Part shown: one piece after another, positions 43,497-54,295 of the stretch | Numbering within the stretch: the first letter of the stretch is position 1 | How the letters are laid out: each line of letters begins with the position of its first letter | NCBI GenBank assembly: GCA_023213395.1 | Contig: CM041465.1 | Coordinates: 102,865,741-102,929,740, forward strand | Source of the DNA: Cycas panzhihuaensis | Lineage: Eukaryota; Cycadophyta | Direction of reading: 5' to 3' | Length of the DNA: 64,000 nucleotides | Made by a program: the position numbers and the translations under genes | Notes under the pieces: model-generated | What the model was told of the DNA's origin: nothing | Databases searched by the model: none | What the model saw: the letters and a program-made list of their open reading frames with translations, nothing else

Positions 43497-43740
43497 TCAT
43501 GTTAAGTGAAGAGAATTGCTTAGAATGGTCAAAAAGATTAAGGCCTGTTTTGATTTCTTGTAAGATGTGGAATGTTATTTCTAAAGGATTTCACTGTGTA
43601 TGATATTGTTTCATAAATGAAAAAAAAGGTTTTTTCAAGAATATTGCAAAAATACTTGTTCAAATGCTCTTACTCAAGATGATCTAGGTACAGGTGAAGT
43701 TGTTGCATTAATCATTGCCCTAACTTCACATATTCAAAAC
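43497..43740 (+). pseudogene. gag: P gag, core deleted
   Basis: ATG 43497 gives MGLVMLSEENCLEWSKRLRP and CKMWNVISKG, a normal copia gag start, then a stop. After about 25 bp, sequence resembling the end of a zinc knuckle and the gag/PR spacer follows (ALTQDDLGTGEVVALI). About 200 residues of gag core are absent. Confidence 0.6.
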
Positions 43741-44955
43741 AATGAGAATTGGTTCATAGATTCAGGTGCATCAAACCACATGATAGGAAGAAATGATCGA
43801 TTTGAAAATCTTCAACCATACTCTCTCGATAAATCAATAGAACTGGGAGAAATTTTTCCTCTATGCATCAAAGACAGAGGAACTATAGCTGTAAAAATAA
43901 ATAATGAAATCAAAAAAGTTGGAAATGTCTTGTATGTTTCTAGCTTGAAGAAGAATCTCCTCTCTGTATCTCAATTGAGAAAGAAAAAGCTTCGCACTAT
44001 ATTTGATGAAGATTGTAAATGTTTCATTTACGACATGAAACAAAATGGCCTTGTAATTTCTGAAGGAATAGAGACTGATAATTTGTATAAATTGATCTCT
44101 ACTCCTATTCAACCTTCTTCTGTTCACTCTCTGGCTATTCACAACTCAATCAATGTAATAGGAATAAATGTAGCACAATTAACTCCTCAAAACGACTTAG
44201 TAGAAAAAATCTCTACTCATGTTCATTCTCTAGCTACTCACAGCTCAAATAATGAATTATGGCATTTACAATATGGTCACATTGCAAATACAAAATTAAA
44301 AGTGCTCAAAAGGTTGAATATGGTAAATGGCCTACCTAGTAAATAGTCTACTTGTATTTGTGAAAGTTGCATTTTCGGAAAACATCACAGGTCACCATTT
44401 TAGAAAAGCACTTGGAAATCACAAGAGAAATTGGAATTATTTCATAGTGACATACGTGGACTAATCATACCAACTTCTATTAATGGTAAAAGGTATTTTC
44501 TCACATTAATTGATGATTATACCAAAAAAACTTGGGTCTATTTTATTTTTAGCAAATCAAAAGTATTAGAGACTTTTAAAGAATTCAAAGCTCAAGTTAA
44601 ATTAGAAAGTGGCCATAAGATCAAAATTCTCAGAACAGATGGAGGAAGGGAATATATCTCAAATGAATTTTACCATTTATGCAAAATGCATGAAATTTGC
44701 AGACAACTTACCACACCTTATAGTCCTTAATCAAATGGAGTAGCAAAAAGAATAAATCGAACTATAACTGAGATGGCTAAGCTAGATGACAAAAGCATTA
44801 AATGTATTTTGATGGGTTATAATGAAAAATCCAAGGCCTACAAATGTATAGATCCAAAAAATAATAAAGTCTATGTTAGTAGAGATGTTACGTTTGAAGA
44901 AACATCAATAAAAAATGATCAACCACATATCTCTCAAAGTCCAATTCCTTTTTAG
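43741..44955 (+). pseudogene. pol: P protease and integrase, C-terminal block deleted
   Basis: The protease reads NWFIDSGASNHMIGRNDRF with D-S-G intact, then LSVSQLRKKKLRTIF. The zinc domain reads LWHLQYGHIANTKLKVL and CICESCIFGKHH. FHSDIRGLIIPTSINGK has the first catalytic Asp, ILRTDGGREYISNEF the second. SNGVAKRINRTITEMA has Lys where the catalytic Glu belongs (near 44746). Right after TEMA comes KLDDKSIKCILMGYNEKSK: some 60 residues present in C (from MAKSMISKKALTKTYW on) are missing. A stop follows SPIPF. Confidence 0.8.
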
Positions 44956-46250
44956 GAACTAATAAAAGAATCTATACTCTATGAAGAAGATATATCTGAC
45001 AAAAGTGACCAAGATAACAGGAATCAAGAAAAAGACACTCCAAGAGAAGATAGCACTTCAATAGAATCTACCTCTAAAGAAGACAGCGAAAGTTTTTCAA
45101 GACAGATTGTTCAAAAGAAGCACCCAAAGTGGTACCTAAAGACCATAGAAGAATCAAAAAGAGGTGTTTTTGAACAAAAAACAAGATCTTAAAGGTATCA
45201 AGCCATGATCTACACTGTAGAACCACAAAATTATGATGAAGCTTCTAACAATCCTAAATGGCAAAAGGCAATGGATGCAAAAATGAAGGCAATAGGTAAA
45301 ACTAATACATGGAAACTTGTTCCTCCACCAAGGGATGGACCAGTTGTAGGTTGTAAATGGGTTTATAAGGTTAAGGAGAAGTCAGATTATTATCTTGGCA
45401 TTGAGGTAAACCAGAAAAATAATTCTATTTTTATATCTCAATCAAAATATACCAAGAATCTACTAAAGAAGTTTAATATGGAAGATTGTAATGCTTGTAC
45501 CACACCAATGGAAGCATGATGTATTCTAACAACAGAAGAAAATAGTCAAAAGGTGAATGAAACTATATATAGGCAACTTGTTAGAAGTCTCATCTATCTA
45601 ACAACAACCAGACCAGATATATCATATTCTATTGGAATAGTTTCCAAATACATGCATGCTCCAAAGGTTATCCATTGGAATGCAGCTAAAAGAATTTTAA
45701 GATATATCAAAGGTACTTTAGATCTAGGACTAAATTATACCAAAGCTACTGGTTTTAGATTGAAAGGATACAATGACTCAGATTGGGCCGAAGATCAACA
45801 AGAAAGAAAGCCTACATCTAGATATTGCTTTTCCCTGAGATCAACAATAATATCTTGGAGTAGTAAAAAATAGCCAATAGTTGCCCTATCATCAACCAAA
45901 GCAGAATACAAAACAGCAGTAAGTGCTACCTATGAAACAATATGGCTAAAGCAACTACATAAGGATTTAAGACAAGGAACCTCTAAATCAACTACAATAT
46001 TTTGTGACTACCGAAGTGTTATCAAATTAGCAAAAAACCCTATTTATCATACAAGAACAAAACACATCGAAGTTCATCATTATTTCATCTGGGAGAAGGT
46101 TCAAGCTAAAGAAATCGACCTTCAAGACTGTAGCAGCGAACTTCAGCAGACGAATATCTTCACCAAGCCATTACCAAAAGACAAGTTTTCTCCTTTGTTT
46201 CCTCTGTTCCAAGTTTCAAATGTCATCATTACAAATTCAAAGCAAGGGAG
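44956..46250 (+). pseudogene. pol: P RT edges joined across a missing core, plus RNase H
   Basis: 45205-45519 reads EASNNPKWQKAMDAKMKAIG, CKWVYKVKEK and then directly SDYYLGIEVNQKNNSIFI. The whole RT catalytic core with Y-V-D-D is absent, and the two edges are in frame. RNase H follows after a stop: YRQLVRSLIYLTTTRPDISY, KGYNDSDWAEDQQERKPTS, a decayed ALSSTKAEYKTAVSATYE and EVHHYFIWEKV. It ends near ITKPLPKDKFSPL. Confidence 0.8.
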
Positions 46251-46307
46251 AGTTTGGATTAAGAATGTTGAAATATTGATATATCGGAAATGTGCATTAT
46301 GGGAGGG

Positions 46308-46363
46308 TGTTGGAATAATACACATTTAACCTGGTAGTGCATTTGACCTTTGACCAGATAATC
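46308..46363 (+). repeat. P 3' LTR start, interrupted by G
   Basis: TGTTGGAATAATACACATTT follows GGGAGGG. Only 56 bp are present before the LTR of G. The start is nearly identical to that of B (10669). Confidence 0.65.
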
Positions 46364-46706
46364 CGTTAATATGGTAGTTGTTTGTTAAGCCACTGGTTAA
46401 TGCTAATATGGCGGTTTAACTTAATTGTGATTAACGAAATGGTGTGAGATACGCGGAGGGTCACAACCCTTGTTAATTGACACCTCTTGGAAGGATATAT
46501 ATATCCTAAAGCCCTTGTATATTCAATCAATTAAAGCAAGTGTAACCAATGTGATCCATAGGTCTTTTGTGGTGGGTTTTTTCCCAAAAGGGTTTCCCAC
46601 ATAAATCTTGCATATTGTGCATTTGTATTCTACGTATACCTTGTTTGCTTGCTATGTATGGTAAAAGATTCTGCGAATATAAAACATGTATTCGTGTTCA
46701 TTAACG
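46364..46706 (+). repeat. 5' LTR of element G
   Basis: 343 bp. It starts CGTTAATATGGTAG, a decayed TGTTAACGTGGTAG as in the right copy, and ends GTGTTCATTAACG. It holds GGTTTCCCAC and GGATATATATATCC. The primer site TGGTATCAAAGC at 46707-46718 has one mismatch. Confidence 0.8.
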
Positions 46707-46718
46707 TGGTATCAAAGC

Positions 46719-47412
46719 CATAGGTTCCTACACAACTAAAGCTAAAGTTGAGCAAAGCGATGAGATCGGTGGTTGTCGAGTGATGCCGTCAAACCCAAAA
46801 CGTGTCTTGAGGATCCATCTGCTCTATCGACTTGCAAAAGCAAGCATAGTCATCAGTGGTGGTTGAGGAGGTGAAATTCACCTATCAACAAAGCAAAGGC
46901 ATAGTTGGAGTCAAAATTCAGACATGAAGGCCACGTTCAAGGTATGAGTTGGCTCGTTGGGGGTCATTCGAAGTTGGTTGGTTATCCATAGCAATGATTG
47001 AAGCCAGCAGAGCATGTTTTGATGGTGATTCAATGGTGGTGAGGATAGCCATTGCCATATGCAAGTAAGTTAGTCCTATTCTTAACAAAGCACCATAGAA
47101 TTCAATGTAAAATAAGTCATTTTTTGCTATCAAACGTATATTTTTTATGTGAGGGAGAGATTGGAGCCAAGATTAGTGTTTTTCTGCCCTTGATACAAGA
47201 GTTGGACAGCATATAAGGTTGTAGCAATCGTTGTTTGATGAGCAATAGAAGTATATTGAGTTGTGGCATCTTTGTGTAATTGTGGGCCCCCATAGTTGCA
47301 ATCGAGTGATTGAATTAAGGCCATAACAGATGTGTTTAGTGTTGATTGAGTTGTATGCAAGCATCCTCACTAGCCATAACAATCGTAAATTGGGTTATTT
47401 GGAGTGTGGGTT
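46719..47412 (+). other. G leader, first part
   Basis: Matches the J leader in inverted orientation near the primer site (46790-46880 against 17440-17530). No coding evidence. It is cut by E at 47413; GGGTT at 47408-47412 is E's duplication. Confidence 0.65.
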
Positions 47413-47823
47413 TGTTGGAATGTAATGTTTAATGTATAAGTGTTCTATGTAAAGTGTGGCTTAGAGTCAATAAAGTTATAGTCCTAAGTATTATGTTAGG
47501 GTCTGAGGGTCTCACATTATAATAATGGTATGTGAGAAGTTAGGTGGTCATTGGTTAGTTAGTTGGTGAAGTGTCATTGGATAGGTTAGAGGTATTTATC
47601 CCACGTGTCACACCTCTCTTATGCATTCCCACCTTATGATATATAAATAGGTGGTTGAGGTAGAGTAATGTAATCAAGTCATCATGGAGACACATGTTGA
47701 GTCTATGGTGCATTAGTATTCTGATGTAATCTTGCTTATGATGAGTTAATACATTTATGCCTTGTTCATTGATCTTGTTGATTGTGTTTGATGTTGAATG
47801 CTTCCCATGTTGAAAATCTAACA
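47413..47823 (+). repeat. 5' LTR of element E
   Basis: 411 bp, TGTTGGAATGTAATG to AAAATCTAACA. A TATA box candidate TATATAAAT lies at 47640-47648. It is related to D's LTRs over its length. Confidence 0.85.
47640..47648 (+). promoter_or_regulatory. TATA box candidate in E 5' LTR
   Basis: TATATAAAT about 230 bp into the LTR; the right copy has TATAAATA at 51876-51883 and D has TATAAATAG in the same place. Confidence 0.5.
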
Positions 47824-49979
47824 TGGTATCAGAGCAAGCCATCCTGCTACAAGAAGAAGATTGAGAGAGGAGAAGTCCAGTGAAATATAGAGCATTCAAG
47901 CAAGAAGGTGGCTCCGTAGAGCCCATTACCAGTTTGTGATTTTGCTTGGAGAAGGTAAAGCCCTAAAGTACCAAGTATTGATGCAAGACAGTTTTCCACC
48001 GGGTAACAATGTTTCTTTACCTTGCTTGTGGAGAAAGCTAAGTGTCGGGTTTGCTTTGAAAGAAATTAATTTGAATTTGTGAATTATAAGTTTGTGAAGT
48101 CTAAATTTGTTGGCCATTGAACTCTGTTTGTACTGTAAAAGTGAGGGATTTGTACCTGTTAGGGTTTGTTAAAAATATTAAGGGTTTGTCTGGAGATTAT
48201 TTCTACCTCTTTGAAAATTTCTACCATAAACCCTTCACGCCTAAAGAAGGAGATCTTGTATAACTGCCTACTAAAGTCATTCACCCTCTATACTATTGTT
48301 GTCCGTTGAAGAATTTTTCGCATACATGCAAATCAGTCCATTCTAGGCACAAAGTACGTTGCTTGCATAATGATTACAGTTGTTAAAGCACTCGGCCAAT
48401 GGAAAAACCCTGTTGGCCACACTTGAAGCTATTCCGAATAAATATCTACTCTTGAAGTTGGGTTAAGAAGTAACTCCTTGGACATGTCCACTGTGAGGGT
48501 ATAGTTATGGCAGAGTTATGGCTACCCTAGCAAGGACAGACTGTCTATAGAATAAAGAAATACAAGCATGTCCATTGAAACACCATCGACACGAGTAGTG
48601 CTCTACTAATCGCGGAAGGGTCGCTTAGTGTTGGGACACTTGTTCAAATAAAGCCTGCAAAAAGATCAAGTCTATTAGGGTTCGTGAACAAATGGAAAAA
48701 TTATTGCTAAGTAGGAATTTCTAGGATCGGGTCATTTGGTAGCTTGCAGTCTAGAACAAAGTGTGCAGGTTCTGCAGGAAAAATCAAATAAAAAAAAGGA
48801 GAAAGTCCTGGAATAGATCTCTATCAATTAGTAGTTCATTGATGACCTCATCAATAACTGTAATATTATGTTGAAGTTGAACATTCATCTTAGGCGACTA
48901 TGACATCTCTATTCTAACCCTCCAAAGTCTAACAGATTGTTTCCTCAATTTAGCAAAAAGTTGATGCTTGGGCAGCTCACACTAACCTTGTCGCCCCTCC
49001 TGTGAGTACTGTCATAGCCCTAGTAGACGATTGGGCATTCTCTACAACGTTGGCGGATCACGTTGACCTGACGGTGCCTGTCCGCTACTACACAGCCCCT
49101 GCGACCACTGGTAGCTTCCTTAGCCCTGCTCACAGCCTGTGAAGGAAGTACATCCTCCATCATGGGGATTAGAAGTGTATCGAAGAAGAAACGATCTATC
49201 TTTGGTCAATTTCTGCATAGAATTTTGACTCTGGTTATAACTGGTGCATTCATGTTTTTGGTTGATCTTGTGCACAAAATAAAATTGCCAATTATAATTG
49301 ATATTATTCGAATCCAGTCATATGGTGACCAAACCCTAGTTCCTTCCTTCAGATGACGTGAAAGTTTGTCCTCCGCAGAGACTGAATCGAATCCCTGCCA
49401 TAAAGAACGCTCGTTAATGAGGAGATGCTACTGTGAAAATGACGCATTGATCGTGTTGATTTCGCCTGGTTCGCACAATTCGCTCCAAATATTTCGAAGA
49501 TCTACCGCCGCCATGAATTCGTAAAGGCGCAGAGAAAATTCTTGTTAGGGTTTATTTTGTTCAAAGTCATAAGCTAAATTCAATCACATTGAAACACAAA
49601 TTGAAGTCCGTGAATGCCAAATAAAATAGGGCAAAATTGATATCCTATTTGAAAAGTCAAATTTGGAAGAAACATTATTAGATTGGGTTTTGAAGTCCGC
49701 CAACACGTAGCAATCAAAGCCTTTGGTTATATGAAGTCTAATATGATCAGCCACTTATTCTCTGAAGGGGGTTAATTCCTATTGTCAACAATTTAGTTGT
49801 TAAAAAGGGGGTCCTTGCACTTTTTCTCTCATATCTCTCCATCCAGCCATCTGTTTCTTAAACGATCAGAGGCATTGAAATCCCATCGCAAAGGAGAACA
49901 TGTTGATATGAAATTTAAGGTGTTTTTCTGTTGATTTGTCAGATTTTGGTTCAAGTTGAAGTAGGTGTATTTAAACATC
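47824..49979 (+). other. E leader and primer-binding site
   Basis: 2.15 kb, non-coding. The primer site TGGTATCAGAGC begins it. The last 150 bp hold the leader motif shared with A, F, H and P (49829-49900). Confidence 0.65.
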
Positions 49980-51522
49980 ATGGAGGTGAAAGACATTATT
50001 ATTTTTGTATCAGAAAGAAATGAATATTGGTTGACAAATCTTCCTTTCCCTTTACCCAAGTATATGGGAACAAATTTCCATTTTTGGGCAATTAAAATGG
50101 AAAGCATATTTATGTTTAAAAAGCTATGGGAAATTATCGATGATCCTACATCAATTAATGAAGAAGGGGGGGGAATTTTCAAAAAAGGAATAAAATAGCC
50201 ATTGAAGTAATGTTTACAACCTTTGACAAGGAAAATCTTCCTTCTCCTTATCACTTTCTCTTCCATGCACTTCAAAATACTAATTCTGCTAAAAGGGCCT
50301 GGAGTTTGCTAAAAGATGTGTATGAAAAGAGCCCCCAGGAGGCACAGGAGGCTCTTGAAAGAACAAATGACTTTTGCGATACAAGTAGCAAGGACCAAGC
50401 AAGAGAAAAGGACATTCTTGGACAAATTGGATGTAGTAACCTGACCAAAAACCAGAGAAAGAAGCTGAAAAGAAAAGCAAGAATGGAAAAACAGGTTGAT
50501 TCTGGTAAGACCAATTCTCACATAAACTCATCTGACACTCATAAAGGGGATGGGGAATTGCACGATGAGTACTATTTAAAATCTAAAGACATGATTTCAC
50601 CGAATGCTTTGAGTCTCATCAAGTTGACAGGAAAGACCACATTGAAAATTGCCAAAAGAATGGAGAATGAAAAAGTTGAAAGTGATTTTAGAAAGCATCT
50701 ATTATAGGTGATATATTATGGTGACCCTACTACCTTAGTAAGAAATGTAGGCGACATTACCCTAATTTGTGTTGATGGATTTGTTGCTAGGGTCCAAATG
50801 ATGTTAGGGCATATGGTTATTTGCACATGCACAAGACTCTCTATGATTACATTCAATTTGGTTGCATTTTCTGCTTTTATCCTTGAAAGAATCCAAATTT
50901 TCTTAGCATACCCTACAATGGCTCTAGAAGATTCATTCAAAGGAAGAAAGAACATAGATGGAATATCATTTGATCAAAATCTTGTCCACCAAGATTGTTG
51001 TATGTTTTGGGTAGGCTACTTAACTATGAAAACCAATCCTGTTAAAATGATGTTCTATCTTTATGTAGCCTTAATTGGGAAATATGTACATGTAATCATA
51101 ATGGAAATTCTCATCATATTTAGCACAAAGAATTCCTTGAAAGATATACAGAGAACAAATATTTTGTTGGTTCATGACATATACCTGCACAGGTGAAGTT
51201 AGGAAAGGATTCATTGTTTCTCCTTTCCTTTCAAGGAATTGTTCATTGGTTTGAAAAGTTGACCATTCTAGTAGACTCAGAGACAAACAAGAAGGAATCC
51301 CTTCACTTCATGAAGTTGAAATCATATGTTATCATATTTGATCCAAGAGACAAAAATCAAAGGAGACCATACCTACAGTTGAAACACACACATACTATAG
51401 TAAATATAGGAGACGACTGAATAGGCATGATATATAGGTTTTGCAGCATTTCAATTGAAGACCAAGCTTATGACATCATCTTTAGAAACGTTTCGAGACT
51501 CGGGCATTGGAAATTCAAATAA
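49980..51522 (+). CDS. E protein: gag-like N-terminus plus unassigned conserved region
   Basis: ATG 49980 opens MEVKDIIIFVSERNEYWLTN, LPFPLPKYMGTNFHFWAIKM and FMFKKLWEIIDDP. A frameshift in a G run near 50170 moves it to the frame with ENLPSPYHFLFHALQ and KRAWSLLKDVYEKSPQEAQE. A basic NQRKKLKRKARMEKQ follows, a possible nuclear-localisation or RNA-binding patch. After one stop (50705), the central region aligns residue by residue with D: NVGDITLICVDGFVAR, NLVHQDCCMFWVGYLTMK, LLSFQGIVHWFEKLTILVD and FDPRDKNQRRPYLQLKH. The end reads IEDQAYDIIFRNVSRLGHWK. In total about 510 residues. Function beyond a gag-like role is unknown. Confidence 0.75.
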
Positions 51523-51645
51523 TACTTTAAGTCAAGCCTTATTTCTAATTTGTGTTAGTTTTGTTGTCAGTCCCTAGAAATAGGTGTCATAATATCCTTA
51601 GTAGTCAGTGTTCTTATGATCATGACATTAAACATTAAAGGGACG

Positions 51646-52056
51646 TGTTAGAATGTAATGTTTAATGTATAAGTGTTCTATGTAAAGTGTGTCTTAGAGT
51701 CAATAAAGTTATAGTCCTAAGTATTATGTTAGGGTCTAACGTTCTCACATTATAATAATGTTATGTGAGAAGTTAGAAGGTCATTGGTTAGTTAGTTGGT
51801 GAAGTATCATTGTATAGGTTAGAGGTATTTGTCCCACATGTGCCACACCTCTCTTATGTATTCCCCACTATGATGTATAAATAAGTGGTTGAAGTAGAGT
51901 AGTGTAATCAAGCCATCATGGAGACTTATGTTAAGTCTATGGTGCATTAGTATTATGATGTAATTTTGCTTATGATAAGTTAATACATTTATGCTTTGTT
52001 CATTGATCTTATTGATTGTGTTTGATGTTGATGCTTCCCATGTTGAAAATCTAATA
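51646..52056 (+). repeat. 3' LTR of element E
   Basis: 411 bp, same length as the left copy. TGTTAGAATGTAATG to AAAATCTAATA (final CA decayed to TA). Confidence 0.85.
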
Positions 52057-52274
52057 GGGTCGACTTTGGAGTGTTTTGCAGTAGCCTTGACTTCTCATAT
52101 TCGTCGTTGACGTTGGGAGATCTAAATCGGGATCTTTCAAATTATTTTTACTAAGAATTAAACCTTAGTAAGTTCAATAATCAAGTGTGCCTTTATTTTA
52201 GTCACATGTGTTAAGTCATGGGCAGATGGAAGTGCTTTAAAAGTCGCACCTCTTAGAACATACCTTTTGGCATA
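52057..52274 (+). other. G leader, second part
   Basis: Between E and H. It matches J's leader in inverted orientation (near 16470-16560), including GTCGCACCTC and CCTTTTGG. Confidence 0.65.
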
Positions 52275-52523
52275 TGTTATGATCCTCCACCAAGTGAGAT
52301 GACTCTTATTGTAATTATCCCACATGCATAAGTCCAAGAGATGGGCAACCTTAATAGCCCTATATATATGTATGTAATGTATGAGTGGGATCATCATGGA
52401 ATATTTTTGTAATCTATTGTTAATGAATGTTCTTTGGAACTTCATCTCCCTCTTTGTCTTTTATATTTCATTTTCTCTTTCTATTTCTCTATGATTATTG
52501 ATTACAGGATTTGGCTCGTAACA
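52275..52523 (+). repeat. 5' LTR of element H
   Basis: 249 bp, TGTTATGATCCTCC to GGCTCGTAACA. TGGTATCAGAGC follows two bases later (52526-52537). The right copy ends CATAACA, making a perfect 7-bp inverted terminal repeat TGTTATG/CATAACA. Confidence 0.9.
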
Positions 52524-52537
52524 ATTGGTATCAGAGC

Positions 52538-53226
52538 AGCGATCTTGGAGGTGTCATTAAGGGTTTGAAAGCATATTTGAAAGAATAAACGTTGAAAATT
52601 TTGAAAAGTAATGGCGAATTTGAGACAAAATGGCTCGTTCTATAAATTTTGAGTGGTTGCACTATAGACTTTGGGGTGGAAGTGCGAAAATTATAGCAAA
52701 ATTAATTTTGACCCGCTTTTTTTCCGTCATTGTATTTATGGGACAGATCTGCAACCTCAACTTCAAAGAACCATAACTTTTGCTACAGGTATCCAAATGA
52801 CCTCAAATTTTTTTTTGATTCTGTGCGTTTTTTAATTTACTTTCCAATGGAAGTGGTTTGAGGCCGATCAGAGTTCGGAGTAGAAAGTTATTAGCATTTT
52901 ATCAGAAAATACTATTACAGTCTCTAGAAACCCTAACTGTGAAATTCTTAAAAGGGGCATAACTTTTTATCTAGATATCAGAGTTCAATTTCGTCTGAAC
53001 TGTTGGAATCGTATTTTAAAGGCCATCATTTTCATCCATATTTTATGTATTTTTAAGTTTTTTTTTTTTTTTTTTACAGAAATAAGCTTTTAGAATTTAA
53101 GGGTTTCATATTATACTTTTCCAGGCCACAAAATCATTGCTCTTGAGGCCCAATATATAATTTTGTAACAAAATTAGGGGATAACAGGCTATAGACACCC
53201 CTAATCTCTCCTACATCTATATTATC
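52538..53226 (+). other. H leader
   Basis: Non-coding. It contains the shared leader motif at 52956-53032 (GGCATAACTTTTTATC to GTTGGAATCGTATTTTA), and a second CATAACTTTTGC-led block near 52772-52880 of similar design. An 18-base T run lies near 53060. Confidence 0.6.
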
Positions 53227-54050
53227 ATGGATACAAAAAGGCCCATGCTTTGCATATTTAATGCAGATGGGACTCTTTCTGTAGATGATTGGGTTACAGA
53301 CATGCATCTATATTTAGAATCAATTGATGCTGACTACAGGATCAATAAAGAGATGTCTAAAGTTACCTCATTGTATCTACAAGGAGAGGCTTACCTTTGG
53401 TTTAAGGAGTGGTATAGCACAACTAGTCCATTTAAGACATTTTCCTGGCTACAACTTGATATTTGTAAAAAAATATAATGCTTCTTGGTGGAAAGAAATG
53501 TAAAACCTTGAGCAAGACAAACAAGAAGCTCATCAAATACTTGAGAAGTATAATCGTAAGATGGGACAAGCAATTCTCCCCACTCCACAAAGTCAAGATC
53601 AAAAAAAAAATGATGAGGGAGAAAATGAATGTCATGAACAAATAGCAGAAACTGTTTGGCCCCACACACCACCAATTGTACCCAGGTCAAGGAAGAAAAT
53701 GCATCACCAATGGTTAAAAGACAAACTAAAGTGGAACCATATCGACATCCACATTATCAAGAGGCCCAACGCAACAAAACTTATCAGGCAAGGCCCTCAT
53801 CAACTACAAACACCAGGCAAGCACAACATTCGAGTTTAAGGTTTCAACATTACAGATATCCAGAGCATATCAGAGGACATTTCGGGTGTACCAAGATCGA
53901 CTTGGGATGGATAGATCCTCATTCCATGCACAACTTTTCTAATGACCTTTGCAAGAGCTATCGATTGGATAACAATAATAGGAGGTGGTCACATGTATCG
54001 TTGTATCAAGATGCTTCGAGGGCGAAGCATTTTAGGGGGGAGATTATGTT
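53227..54050 (+). pseudogene. gag: H gag, Ty3-like
   Basis: ATG 53227 opens 83 codons: VDDWVTDMHLYLESIDAD, KVTSLYLQGEAYLWFKEWYS and PFKTFSWLQL. The L-x-G-x-A-x-x-W-F/W block resembles Ty3/gypsy-type gag (Retrotrans_gag), not copia UBN2. A frameshift near 53470 continues as YNASWWKEM, LEQDKQEAH and KYNRKMGQAILPTPQSQ. The rest is hydrophilic, His/Gln/Arg-rich, with a lone degenerate Cys/His group (GHFGC). No protease or RT follows. Confidence 0.65.
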
Positions 54051-54295
54051 ATGATCCTCCACCAAGTGAGATGACTCTTACTGTAATTATCCCACATGCA
54101 TAAGTCCAAGAGATGGGCAACCTTAATAGCCCTGTATATATGTATGTAATGTATGAGTGGGATCATCATGGAATATTTTTGTAATCTTTTGTTAATGAAT
54201 GTTCTTTGGAACTTCATCTCCTTCTTTGCCTTTTATATATCATTTTCTCTTTCTATTTCTCTATGATTATTGATTACAGGATTTGGCTCATAACA
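54047..54295 (+). repeat. 3' LTR of element H
   Basis: 249 bp, TGTTATGATCCTCC to GGCTCATAACA, near-identical to the left copy. Confidence 0.9.

Larger units (their letters stand above)
42814..46363 (+). mobile_element. Element P: internally deleted Ty1/copia, 3' LTR cut by G
   Basis: Leader, gag start, PR, IN, RT edges and RNase H in sense order, then the tract GGGAGGG and the first 56 bp of an LTR. Three blocks are missing without loss of frame logic: gag core, IN C-terminus and RT core. No 5' LTR can be delimited. Its junction from the last codons into the LTR matches element B closely. Confidence 0.75.
47413..52056 (+). mobile_element. Element E: gag-only LTR element, sister of D
   Basis: Two 411-bp LTRs, GGGTT/GGGTC flanks (four of five bases), a primer site TGGTATCAGAGC at 47824-47835 and the tract AAAGGGACG before the right LTR. 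One ORF region, 49980-51522. Like D it lacks PR, IN, RT and RNase H. Confidence 0.85.
52275..54295 (+). mobile_element. Element H: 2.0-kb gag-only LTR element
   Basis: Two LTRs of 249 bp differing at about seven positions, a primer site and the tract TTTAGGGGGGAGATTA. It codes for gag only. The combination fits the plant TR-GAG class of non-autonomous elements. The gag type differs from the copia-like gags around it. Confidence 0.85.
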
